The notes under the pieces: model-generated
Seen by the model: the letters and a program-made list of their open reading frames with translations, nothing else
What the model was told of the DNA's origin: nothing
Database searches by the model: none
Translations under genes and position numbers: made by a program
Part shown: positions 1 to 7,078 of the stretch, in pieces
Layout: every line of letters starts with the position of its first letter
How positions within the stretch are numbered: position 1 is the first letter of the stretch
Assembly: GCA_009927255.1 (NCBI GenBank)
Contig: RFNJ01000115.1
Coordinates: 1 to 13,781, forward strand
Direction of reading: 5' to 3'
DNA: 13,781 nt
Origin: Pseudomonadota bacterium
GTDB lineage: Bacteria; Pseudomonadota; Alphaproteobacteria; UBA2136; UBA6156

Positions 1-3
1 AGA

Positions 4-51
4 AGCTTAGATTTTGCGAGATGAGCGCTTGCGAATCCGCAAAATCAAGCT
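4..51. repeat. Imperfect inverted repeat in left-edge intergenic DNA
   Basis: The arms are AGCTT-A-GATTTTGCG (4-18) and CGCAAAATCAAGCT (38-51). They pair over 14 bp with a single bulged A at 9, and the loop is 19 nt. A smaller CTGG-AAT-CCAG hairpin follows at 54-64. No T tract follows either one, so this is not a convincing intrinsic terminator. It may be a dispersed palindromic element or a processing site of a transcript that enters from the left. Apart from this and a weak promoter-like AT stretch just before mltA, I see nothing else in 1-187. Confidence 0.5.
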
Positions 52-187
52 ATCTGGAATCCAGCTTACACTTAACAAACTACAAATTCAGCCACAAAAC
101 AGGACACAGACGACAAACATACATCTCTTTCAATAGCTTATTCTGCCACTTTTCATTGTACATAAAACCCGCTATATAAACGCGCTC

Positions 188-1258
188 ATGCGCCTCCCCC
201 TGCTCCTCATCACCATCTGCGCCGCCCTCATCACCAGCGCCGCGGCCCAACCCACCTTTCATAAAACGTGGGATTACCCCCCCTTCGGCGCCAACGAAGT
301 CGCACTCTACCAAGCCATGGAAGGCACCTGCAACAAATTCCAAACCCTCCCCCCCAGCCGCACGCTAAATGGCAAAAAAATCTTTGGCACCATCGGCCAA
401 TGGCAAAAAATCTGCCAGCAAGCGCTGGCGCACACGCCGGATAAACTCGAAGCCTTCCTGCAACAACGCCTCACCGCACTCCCCGCCAATCAAGGCAAAT
501 TCACCGGCTACTATAAGCCGGTGTTGGAAGGCTCACGCAAGCGCCACGGCCCCTATCAAACCCCACTGGTTGCCCGTCCGAAAGACCTTGCTATCTGCAA
601 CGGCCAAACCGGCCAGCTCAAGCCCAACGGCGCCTGTCGCAACCCCTACCCCACCCGCGCCGAAATCGAATCCAACCTGCAAGATTACCAAGTTATCTTG
701 TGGCTGAAAGACCCCGTCGACGCCTACTTTCTCCACATCCAAGGCAGCGGCACGGTGGAACTCGACGACGGCAGCGTCACCCACGTTGGCTTCGCCGCCA
801 AAAACGGTCACCCCTACGTGGCGATTGGCAAAGTGCTGAAAGACATGGGCGAACTCACTGGCACCATCAACGCCGATAAAATCCGCAACTGGCTCAAGGC
901 CAACCCCACTCGAAATGACGAAGTCCTCCACGCCAACCCCAGCTTTATTTTCTTCCGCGAAAGCGCGCAAGAATCGCCCGGCGCCTTCGGCATTCAGTTA
1001 GTGGCAGGCCGCAGCTTGGCGGTGGATAAATCCCACGTCCCACTTGGCCTCCCCGTCATCGTTAAAACCCAAAACACCCACGATAACACCCCCTGGCAGC
1101 GCATCATGTTCGCCCACGATGTCGGCAGCGCGATCAAAGGCCCAGCAAGGGGCGATATCTACTTCGGCCACGGCCCCCTAGCAGGAGAACGTGCGGGTGA
1201 CCAAAACGCCCCCGGCACCCTCCAAATCCTCGTCCCCACCGAAAATCTAAACAAATAG
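188..1258 (+). CDS. mltA: MltA-type lytic murein transglycosylase
   Basis: This enzyme cleaves the MurNAc-GlcNAc bond of peptidoglycan without hydrolysis, leaving 1,6-anhydro-MurNAc ends, and acts in the periplasm. The 356 residues are the usual family length. Residues 1-20 form a signal peptide with a cleavable AAA-Q end. There is no lipobox cysteine, so unlike the E. coli lipoprotein this form looks soluble or secreted. Family signatures seen are FTGYY (105-109), HIQGSG (183-188), NPSFIFFRE (250-258) and the C-terminal 3D-domain motif DVGSAIKGPARGD (311-323), whose first Asp corresponds to the catalytic Asp. The start is set by the signal peptide. No Shine-Dalgarno precedes it, and the AT-rich TATATAAA box ends only 7 nt upstream, so the mRNA could be leaderless. 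The gene stands alone and ends convergently against the 651-residue gene. The family call is firm. Confidence 0.93.
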   Translation: MRLPLLLITICAALITSAAAQPTFHKTWDYPPFGANEVALYQAMEGTCNKFQTLPPSRTLNGKKIFGTIGQWQKICQQALAHTPDKLEAFLQQRLTALPANQGKFTGYYKPVLEGSRKRHGPYQTPLVARPKDLAICNGQTGQLKPNGACRNPYPTRAEIESNLQDYQVILWLKDPVDAYFLHIQGSGTVELDDGSVTHVGFAAKNGHPYVAIGKVLKDMGELTGTINADKIRNWLKANPTRNDEVLHANPSFIFFRESAQESPGAFGIQLVAGRSLAVDKSHVPLGLPVIVKTQNTHDNTPWQRIMFAHDVGSAIKGPARGDIYFGHGPLAGERAGDQNAPGTLQILVPTENLNK

Positions 1259-1284
1259 AAACGCCCCCCTGAAGGGGGCGTTTC
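1258..1284. terminator. Bidirectional intrinsic terminator between convergent genes
   Basis: GAAACGCCCCC (1258-1268) pairs perfectly with GGGGGCGTTTC (1274-1284) over 11 bp with loop CTGAA. The stem begins on the last base of the mltA stop codon. The arms carry A3 and T3 tracts, so the hairpin reads the same way from both strands. It serves mltA on the + strand and the gene ending at 1305 on the - strand. Confidence 0.85.
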
Positions 1285-1304
1285 CAATGCTTGTGGCTGG
1301 TGCG

Positions 1305-3260
1305 TTAGTAAGCCCACCAGCGGCCATCGGGCCGCGGGTGAAGCATCATTTCCTGACCATTCTTGAAGATCAGGTCGCAGCTATGCGTCCACGCCGTTGC
1401 CGCCGTGGTTACGTAGTGCTGCACCAGCGGGGTTGCCACACCCACGCCACGCACATGGCGGCCAATATAGCCGCTGTGGTAGTGGCCAATGGTAGCAGGC
1501 ATACCCACCACACTGGCTTGCCGTTCGCGCCCGCTAAAGCGCGGCGTGTCGCCATGCCCACCCACCGAAACCCGCCGTGGCGCGGTCAGTGGCCGAACAA
1601 TGGCTTCCTTGCGGCCGGGGTAGCGCATGCGGTCGGGGTCTACCCCCAGCGCATCCGCGTGCTCGGCCACAAAGGTTTCCAAAAACCACGCTACCGGGTC
1701 AAGCTCGTGCGGGTTTACCACACTCACGCTCTTGCTCAGTTTCTGCCGCATAATCTGCAGCATCATCTCAGCAAACAGCATCATGTTGCGGTCGTCTTTG
1801 GGCCAGTTCAGGCTGTTCAGCTCGTCCTCAATCCACTTGGGGTGGTTGGCGGCAAGCACAAACAGCGTGCTATCTGGTACGGCATTGCTCATCCACAACA
1901 GTTCTGCTGCGGCAAGGTTCAGTTCGCCGTGCAGGCTGTTAAAGCTGGCATCCCACACCTTCAGTTTCGCCAGCAAGGCGTCTAAAGGCTTGGGGTAGGC
2001 CAATTCTTTGCGGATCAGGCTCAGGGTGCTGTGCTCCCTGAAGATGCGTGTCAGCATGTCCCGTGCCTTAAACGGATTCACGCTGGTGCCATTCACAAAG
2101 TCATGCAGCATAATATGCCCCGGATTCAGTTGGGGCATGATGCCACTTTCGCCAAAGTAGGCTTGGCGAACAACTGGTGATGTAAACCCGCAGTGCCAAT
2201 CAGGCAGCACGGCGGTATCCACCACGTCATAGGCTGGCTTCACGCCGTTGGGTGTTACTTTCAGGGCAACCAAACGCCCCTGCTGCTTCACCACGTCGTA
2301 AAAGTTGCCGGTGCCCATTACGTCCACCACGTCGCGCATGAAAGGCACGCCGTCGCGGGCAAAGTCTACCACCACAAAGCCATAGCTGTGGTTCAGCTCG
2401 GCCAGGCTGCCCTGTTGCGAAGGCAGCCCCAAGTTGTCGATGGTGTACTTGGGCTTGGTCAGTGCCATGCTGGTCATGAAGCACTTGGGGTATTGGTCGC
2501 CCGCAGTAAGGCCCGCGTGCGGCCGGTGTGCCATTTCCAGCATCGGGGCACCCACAATGGTCAGCTGCGCCGGGTCACGTTGCAGACTGTCCAAAGTTTG
2601 TGGCGTAAAGTAGCTGGAAAGCCGCGTTGGCAGCATCCGAAAAATTGCCAGCTTCACGCCTTCCCAAGTCATGTCACGCAGCACCATGTGGCCTTCCAGT
2701 TGGCGGGGGAACGTCCCCTCCAGCCGCCCGCCGCTGGTGCGCACGGCACCAAAGGCAATCGGCAACACCAGCAGGGCATAGCGCCGCTTCAGCACCGTTT
2801 CCTGATACTTCAGCCACTGCAACAAAGCCAGATAGGTCGGCTCGTTCAGATAGCTGTCAAACTGCGCACCACTCACCACAATGCCATCGTAGTCCTTCAA
2901 GGTGGCATAGTTGAATTCGTAGCGGCTCAGTTCTTCACGCACTGCGGCAAATTGGCTGAAGTGTGCCACTTCACCACGGGTACGGTACAGCAACTCTGGC
3001 AAGCTGCCATCGCGCTGCTTCACGCGCCAGCTGCGCAGCAGTTTGGCCGCAGCATATACATCGTCAACCGATGCATATCCCAGCGGCTCAAGCGCCCGCA
3101 ACAAGCTTTCATCGGTCTGGTAGCGCCCGGCATTGTTAAACACACGGGCAAAAGCCAGATACCTTTCGGCAGTCATTTTTGCCATTTTGGGCGCCTTGCT
3201 AGGCTTAGCTTGGTGCACCTTCTGGCCACGCTTCACGGCTGTTTTCTGCACGTTGGTCAT
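1305..3260 (-). CDS. Phage-type calcineurin-like metallophosphoesterase (651 aa)
   Basis: The C-terminal half carries the metal-binding blocks of calcineurin-like phosphoesterases in the right order: DWH (D354, H356), HD (386-387), NH (472-473), GHGD (568-571) and GHYHSG (592-597). The order and flanks (VVSGAQ near 128-133, LVLPI near 164-168, HSYGFVVVDF near 291-300, IGHYHSG followed by GVAT) match, from memory, a family of large phage-encoded metallophosphatase-like proteins of unknown role. Residues 1-25 are very basic. Residues 28-115 are helical and could be a winged-helix or other nucleic-acid-binding part, which is inference. No signal peptide or membrane segment is present. The ATG at 3260 has a good GGAGA Shine-Dalgarno at 3266-3270. 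No phage structural, integrase or transposase gene is next to it. The strand skew is milder than in the neighbours, consistent with acquisition. The substrate is unknown: DNA, RNA or a small phosphoester are all possible. Confidence 0.62.
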   Translation of the reverse strand: MTNVQKTAVKRGQKVHQAKPSKAPKMAKMTAERYLAFARVFNNAGRYQTDESLLRALEPLGYASVDDVYAAAKLLRSWRVKQRDGSLPELLYRTRGEVAHFSQFAAVREELSRYEFNYATLKDYDGIVVSGAQFDSYLNEPTYLALLQWLKYQETVLKRRYALLVLPIAFGAVRTSGGRLEGTFPRQLEGHMVLRDMTWEGVKLAIFRMLPTRLSSYFTPQTLDSLQRDPAQLTIVGAPMLEMAHRPHAGLTAGDQYPKCFMTSMALTKPKYTIDNLGLPSQQGSLAELNHSYGFVVVDFARDGVPFMRDVVDVMGTGNFYDVVKQQGRLVALKVTPNGVKPAYDVVDTAVLPDWHCGFTSPVVRQAYFGESGIMPQLNPGHIMLHDFVNGTSVNPFKARDMLTRIFREHSTLSLIRKELAYPKPLDALLAKLKVWDASFNSLHGELNLAAAELLWMSNAVPDSTLFVLAANHPKWIEDELNSLNWPKDDRNMMLFAEMMLQIMRQKLSKSVSVVNPHELDPVAWFLETFVAEHADALGVDPDRMRYPGRKEAIVRPLTAPRRVSVGGHGDTPRFSGRERQASVVGMPATIGHYHSGYIGRHVRGVGVATPLVQHYVTTAATAWTHSCDLIFKNGQEMMLHPRPDGRWWAY

Positions 3261-3276
3261 GGTCGTCTCCAGGGGG

Positions 3277-3413
3277 TTAGGTCAAGCCAAAGGCTTGACT
3301 TTGCAGTCACGCACTTCTACTATTCCAGCTACGGGTAGTCCCGTCCAAGTTAACGCTTGGCTTCTGATGTCTGCTACACACACGCATCATACGGAAAGGG
3401 GGTAACCCCTTTC
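3277..3413. repeat. Structured repeat element, copy 1
   Basis: The copy begins TTAGGTCAA (3277-3285) and contains the hairpin GTCAAGCC-AAA-GGCTTGAC (3281-3299). Next is ACGGG-TAGT-CCCGT (3331-3344), then CCAAG-TTAACG-CTTGG (3345-3360). A conserved box follows, with AACGCTTG, TGATG and TCTGCTACAC (3352-3380) and CATCATAC (3385-3392). It closes with GAAAGGGG-GTAA-CCCCTTTC (3394-3413), an 8-bp stem with a GNRA-type loop. On the minus strand the first hairpin lies just upstream of the phosphoesterase Shine-Dalgarno, so it could be part of a regulatory leader. The direction of transcription is not known. Confidence 0.5.
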
Positions 3414-3541
3414 TCTTATTCCGCATTGTAAACATCTTTTGGTTTTCAGTTCCGTGTCCCAGTTTGGCACCCAAAAGCACAACCAACCAAAGCACAGCAA
3501 CCCTTGCGGGTTTTCTGCACGCCAGTGGGTTATTCAAGATT

Positions 3542-3690
3542 TTAGGTCAACTGTTGCCCCGATGGGGCAAAGTTAAACTCGCTCGACCATGGTTCAGGTC
3601 GCTCGCCGGTTTTAAGCCGACTAAACGCTTGCCTTTGATGCCTCTGCTACACGCCCGCCATGCTACCCAAGCTATTGTGCAATGCAATAG
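3542..3690. repeat. Structured repeat element, copy 2
   Basis: This copy also begins TTAGGTCAA (3542-3550). It then has TTGCCCC-GAT-GGGGCAA (3554-3570), CGACC/GGTCG (3584-3601) and a small CGG/CCG hairpin. The box AAACGCTTG, TGATG, CTCTGCTACAC and CATGCTAC (3623-3666) matches copy 1 at most positions. The closing hairpin CTATTG/CAATAG (3672-3690) has different bases but sits in the same place as in copy 1. Conserved single-stranded boxes with hairpins whose stems have changed but still pair suggest the RNA or single-stranded fold is what is kept. I read this by eye; the alignment outside the box is loose. Confidence 0.48.
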
Positions 3691-3811
3691 GTTTGCTAAC
3701 TATTTCAAAGAAATAAAATATTTGACGCCCCCCACCCTCGCCCCCTATCATCATTAAATCACCCGCACATCATCCATCATCAGTCAGTCCAGCAAAAAGG
3801 CCAAACTTGCC

Positions 3812-4195
3812 ATGCCCGCCACCACACACACCACCGCTCCCCGTTACCCACTCGCCACCAACCCCACCATCTTCGGTAAAATTCTGCGCGGCGAAATACC
3901 AGCCAAAGTGGTGCTAGAAGATGATAAAGCCATCGCCTTCCACGACATCGCCCCCAAAGCCAAAGTCCACGTCATCATCATTCCCAAGCAGCACATGCAG
4001 TGCCTGCGCTGCATGGAAGCCGCAGATGCCGACCTGATGGCCCATCTGCTGCAATTCGCCAACCAAGTGGCCGATAAATTGGGGGTCAAGCACAGCGGCT
4101 ACCGCCTCATCACCAACGCGGGCGAAGGCGCAGGCCAAACCGTCCCCCACCTCCACTTCCACCTCCTCGCCGGCCCCAACCTCCCCGCTCTCTAA
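3812..4195 (+). CDS. HIT-family (HinT-like) nucleotide hydrolase or transferase
   Basis: HIT proteins hydrolyse or transfer nucleoside phosphoramidates and related nucleotides in the cytoplasm, using a histidine triad. The triad HLHFHLL is at 113-119, with His115 as the nucleophile by family analogy. It is preceded by GAGQTVP. The N-terminal signature TIFGKILRGEIPAKVV (19-34) and the strand HVIIIPKQH (53-61) are typical of the HinT branch. At 127 residues it is slightly longer than usual because of a 16-residue polar leader, so a later start is possible, but no internal Met lies before the domain. AAAAGG about 11 nt before the ATG is a weak ribosome site. The gene is alone on its transcript, with a terminator just downstream. 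HinT-type proteins are common housekeeping enzymes with poorly known natural substrates. Confidence 0.9.
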   Translation: MPATTHTTAPRYPLATNPTIFGKILRGEIPAKVVLEDDKAIAFHDIAPKAKVHVIIIPKQHMQCLRCMEAADADLMAHLLQFANQVADKLGVKHSGYRLITNAGEGAGQTVPHLHFHLLAGPNLPAL

Positions 4196-4246
4196 ACATC
4201 TATGCAACCCCTAGGGTTTACAACTTAACCCAAAACTATGCACAAA

Positions 4247-4280
4247 TGCCACAGGGGATTCATACCCCCTGCGCATTTTT
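4247..4280 (+). terminator. Intrinsic terminator after the HIT gene
   Basis: CAGGGG (4252-4257) pairs with CCCCTG (4266-4271). The outer bases TGC (4247-4249) and GCA (4273-4275) extend the stem past a small internal loop, and TTTTT follows directly at 4276-4280. A second short palindrome, AACCC-CTA-GGGTT (4206-4218), lies between this and the stop codon. Confidence 0.7.
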
Positions 4281-4281
4281 C

Positions 4282-4312
4282 TTGATCTCCTTAAATGTCT
4301 TACAAATTATAC
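4282..4312 (+). promoter_or_regulatory. Possible promoter for the chemoreceptor gene
   Basis: TTGATC (4282-4287) and TTATAC (4307-4312) could be -35 and -10 boxes, but the 19-nt spacer is long. No flagellar-type sigma28 pattern was seen. The terminator just upstream implies that the chemoreceptor needs its own promoter in about this place. Confidence 0.3.
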
Positions 4313-4341
4313 GTAAAACAATCCGAAGGGAGAAGTTAAAC

Positions 4342-6195
4342 ATGTCACTCAAACTGCTCACAGGCCTGATTGTCGCCATGATGATGCTTGTCGCTGGCCT
4401 GATGACCAGCAAGCTGGTTAATTCATGGCATAGCTACCAAAACTTTGCCCATCTGCAAAAAAGCGACCACCTCCGCCAACTCCTTAACCAAGGCATCGTA
4501 GAACTCTCTCTCGAACGCAGCGTCGTGCAAGTCACCCTAAATTTACCCGATCCCATCGCCCCTGTTTACCGCAACCTGATTGATGAACAACGCCGCAAAA
4601 GCGACGAAGCACTGAATCAACTAGAAGCCCTCATCACCGCAAAAAACAATCCCTTCATAAGTACCCACCTGCTCCAGCCCCTGCAAACCGAGCGCGCCGC
4701 AATTGCCACCCTGCGCACCCGCGCCGATGCCGACCTTAATAAACCCGCTGGCGAAAGAACCGACATCGTCCGCCGCTGGCCGGTTGAAATCCCCATGCGC
4801 ATTAGCTACCTCAACAGCCTGCTCAATATGCTTTTTGTGCCCGAAGTCGGCATCCCCCCCATCATCAGCGCACTGGGTGAAATTGCCCACGAAAGCTGGC
4901 GCGTGCGCGAAATGGGCGGGCGCGACCGCACCATCATGGCCATCGCTCTAGCCACCGATAAACCCATCAGCAGCCAAGATAAAGCCTTTATGGAAAAAAT
5001 GCACAACGAAGCCCTCACCGCCTCGCGCCTATTAAGCAAGCTGCAACAGGTTGAAGGGATGAACCCCGAAATCATTGCCAAAATCAATCAACTCAATACC
5101 GATTACTTCAAAAACCACATTCTCAGCCGCAGCCAAATCCTCGAAGCTTCACAGCAGCAAAAGCCCTATCCCATCGGCTTCCAAGATTTCTTCAGCCAAA
5201 GTTCAGCTGCCCTCGCCGTTGCCGAAGAACTTAACAAAATGGCCAGCACCGAACGCGTTAACGTCATCAAAAGCCTGATGGCCGAACAACTCTATACCTT
5301 CTGGCTGTGGTGCGCTCTTATCGTCATGGTTTTCATCCTCGCCAGCTTCCTCATTTATTATCTTATCTACCGCGTGCTCCACCGCCTGCAACCAACCATT
5401 TCTGCAGTACAACAAATCTCCCAAGGCAAGTTCGATTACGACCTCCAGCACCTCAAAGGCCAAGACGAAATCGGCCAGCTCGCCACCGGTGTGGATATCC
5501 TGCGCCAAACCAGCATCGAAAAAACCATCATGGAACGCGAAGCCGCTGGTAAAGCCGCCCAGTTGAAAAACGACTTCACCACCAAACTCAAAACCATGAC
5601 CGACAACGTCATGGCATCCACCACCGACGTTAGTGCCACCGTTTCCAGCATTGCAGCATCGGCCAATCAACTTTCCGCCAGTGCCAGCACGCTGGTCGCC
5701 ATGGTGCAACAGTCCAGTGCCTCAACCCGTGCCGCAGTGGCCGATACCCAAACCAAAAGCACCGCCGCTACCCAACTCACCGAGGCCAGCCAACGTATCG
5801 GCGAGATTGTCATCATGATCAAAAACATCGCCGAGCAAACCAGCCTACTTGCACTCAATGCCAGCATCGAAGCCGCCCGCGCCGGCGAAGCTGGCCGCGG
5901 CTTTGCCGTAGTCGCCGACGAAGTGAAAAAGCTGGCCCAAGCCGCCGCCCACTCAACCGAAGAAATTACCAACCAAATCGAACGCATTCAAGAATCCACC
6001 AATGGCACCGTGCAAGCGCTAAATATCGCCACAAACACCCTCACAACCATCGATACAACTCTGGCCACCATCACCGAAGCAATGGCCGAGCAACAAGCCG
6101 CCACCAGCCAAATCTCCGAAAGCCTCAACAGCATGCAAGCCAACACTCACAACATCACCACCCAAATTTCTAGCCTGCGCAATTCCAGTTTCTAA
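4342..6195 (+). CDS. Methyl-accepting chemotaxis protein
   Basis: This inner-membrane chemoreceptor controls CheA through its cytoplasmic tip. The start at 4342 is preferred over an upstream in-frame ATG at 4246, which lies inside the HIT terminator, because AAGGGAG sits about 9 nt before it. The protein is 617 residues. TM1 is at 4-23, followed by a mostly helical periplasmic sensor (about 24-317) containing REMGGRDRTIMAIALA (189-204), a pattern that also occurs in nitrate-sensor-like domains. TM2 is at 318-343, HAMP at about 345-392 and the signalling domain at about 430-610. The tip signature is IAEQTSLLALNASIEAARAGEAGRGFAVVADEV (496-528; key part LLALNASIEAARAGE). The C-terminus stops soon after the bundle with no CheR-binding pentapeptide. 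The ligand cannot be told from sequence. The gene ends 7 nt from the convergent transporter gene. Confidence 0.93.
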   Translation: MSLKLLTGLIVAMMMLVAGLMTSKLVNSWHSYQNFAHLQKSDHLRQLLNQGIVELSLERSVVQVTLNLPDPIAPVYRNLIDEQRRKSDEALNQLEALITAKNNPFISTHLLQPLQTERAAIATLRTRADADLNKPAGERTDIVRRWPVEIPMRISYLNSLLNMLFVPEVGIPPIISALGEIAHESWRVREMGGRDRTIMAIALATDKPISSQDKAFMEKMHNEALTASRLLSKLQQVEGMNPEIIAKINQLNTDYFKNHILSRSQILEASQQQKPYPIGFQDFFSQSSAALAVAEELNKMASTERVNVIKSLMAEQLYTFWLWCALIVMVFILASFLIYYLIYRVLHRLQPTISAVQQISQGKFDYDLQHLKGQDEIGQLATGVDILRQTSIEKTIMEREAAGKAAQLKNDFTTKLKTMTDNVMASTTDVSATVSSIAASANQLSASASTLVAMVQQSSASTRAAVADTQTKSTAATQLTEASQRIGEIVIMIKNIAEQTSLLALNASIEAARAGEAGRGFAVVADEVKKLAQAAAHSTEEITNQIERIQESTNGTVQALNIATNTLTTIDTTLATITEAMAEQQAATSQISESLNSMQANTHNITTQISSLRNSSF

Positions 6196-6202
6196 CCCCA
6201 CC

Positions 6203-7078
6203 CTAAACCACCGCCAAACCCACACACAACGCACCCAAAAGTAACACCAAACCCGCCCACCAATTATTCCGCTCGCCACGCATAAATCGGCCATAAAACG
6301 CCAACCATAAACCGCTAAGCATCGTAATCGCCGCCACATACCCTGGGTTCGGCGCCAGCCAAATGGTCAACAATAACAACGTTAAACTCATAAGCAAAGT
6401 CACTCCAAACCCCGCCGCCCGCAAAAATTGGCGCCGCTTATACCTCGGCAACCCGCCAAAAATCACCCCTCCCACCGCCCCAACGGTGCTGGTAACCGCC
6501 AAAAACGCCACTGCCCGTCCCACCACATCACTCCAATTTCCACCAACTTCACCCAATAAATGCTTCGCCACCACATCCGCCAAAGCAAACAAAACCGCCA
6601 CTGGCAGCACCGCCACCAACGCCCGCAAGCCCGTGTCACTGCGCCGAATATTCCCCAGCGCCCCACTGCACAACCCAAACCCAACCACCAACAAAACCAC
6701 CTTCCACCACACACTCAAAACCGGCAATAAACTCATTGGGTTAATCATCACCCACAACCCAAAAGCCAACAACATTTTTAAGGGCACATACATCGCCGTC
6801 AACCGCGCCCCATGCTTGCGGCTGGCGTTAAACAAACACACATCGGCATAGGCCAACCCCACCCCCATCAACGCCGCCACCGCATAAAACTGCCATTCCA
6901 CCGGCCACGGAAAAAACACCAAACTTAAGCCCGCCAGCGGCCAAATCCCCACCACTCGCCCCACCACCAACGCCCGCCCATCCAGCTTGGCCCATTGGTT
7001 ATAAGCCACAATCACCGCCCCACAAAAACTAAACCCTAATGCCATCCAAACCCACAAAGGCACAACAAAACCTATCAT
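6203..7078 (-). CDS. DMT/EamA-like membrane transporter, second of a pair
   Basis: This is a hydrophobic protein of 291 residues with about ten predicted membrane helices, the size and layout of drug/metabolite-transporter superfamily permeases. The start is taken as the ATG at 7078, because it overlaps the stop of the upstream paralogue in an ATGA junction. A GTG four codons earlier (7090) is the alternative. Motifs shared with the paralogue are PLK (99-101) followed by FGLW (106-109), and ALGNIRRSD (140-148), a basic loop in mid-protein. Similarity runs through the whole central region, so the pair arose by duplication. The substrate is unknown. Downstream it meets the chemoreceptor gene tail to tail with no visible terminator hairpin between them. 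Confidence 0.78.
   Translation of the reverse strand: MIGFVVPLWVWMALGFSFCGAVIVAYNQWAKLDGRALVVGRVVGIWPLAGLSLVFFPWPVEWQFYAVAALMGVGLAYADVCLFNASRKHGARLTAMYVPLKMLLAFGLWVMINPMSLLPVLSVWWKVVLLVVGFGLCSGALGNIRRSDTGLRALVAVLPVAVLFALADVVAKHLLGEVGGNWSDVVGRAVAFLAVTSTVGAVGGVIFGGLPRYKRRQFLRAAGFGVTLLMSLTLLLLTIWLAPNPGYVAAITMLSGLWLAFYGRFMRGERNNWWAGLVLLLGALCVGLAVV

Larger units (their letters stand above)
3261..3811. other. 550-bp non-coding, hairpin-rich intergenic region
   Basis: This region separates the divergent phosphoesterase (-) and HIT (+) genes. Open frames crossing it are short and resemble nothing I recognise. It holds at least eight small hairpins: 3281-3299, 3331-3344, 3345-3360, 3394-3413, 3436-3477 (CTTTTGG/CCAAAAG with a 28-nt loop), 3499-3512 (AACCC-TTGC-GGGTT), 3554-3570 and 3672-3690. 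Two diverged copies of one element lie inside and are listed separately. The last part, 3720-3811, is C-rich like host DNA and should hold the HIT promoter, but I see no clear -35/-10 pair. Confidence 0.6.

Noticed and set aside
3276..3282. GTTAGGT, matching the integron attC core GTTRRRY
   Set aside because: No matching RYYYAAC partner at a suitable distance, no such core in the second repeat copy, and no integrase in view.
2193..3338. Long + strand open frame opposite the phosphoesterase gene
   Set aside because: Its product is very rich in His and Gln with no domain signal. It is a shadow of the codon pattern of the real minus-strand gene, which has a ribosome site and full motifs.
3589..3604. 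GGTTCAGGTC resembling a tRNA T-arm
   Set aside because: The loop lacks the required A of TTCRANY, and no acceptor, D or anticodon arm fits around it.
4246..4341. Upstream ATG start for the chemoreceptor
   Set aside because: It begins inside the HIT terminator hairpin, has no ribosome site, and would place 32 polar residues before TM1. The ATG at 4342 has AAGGGAG correctly spaced.
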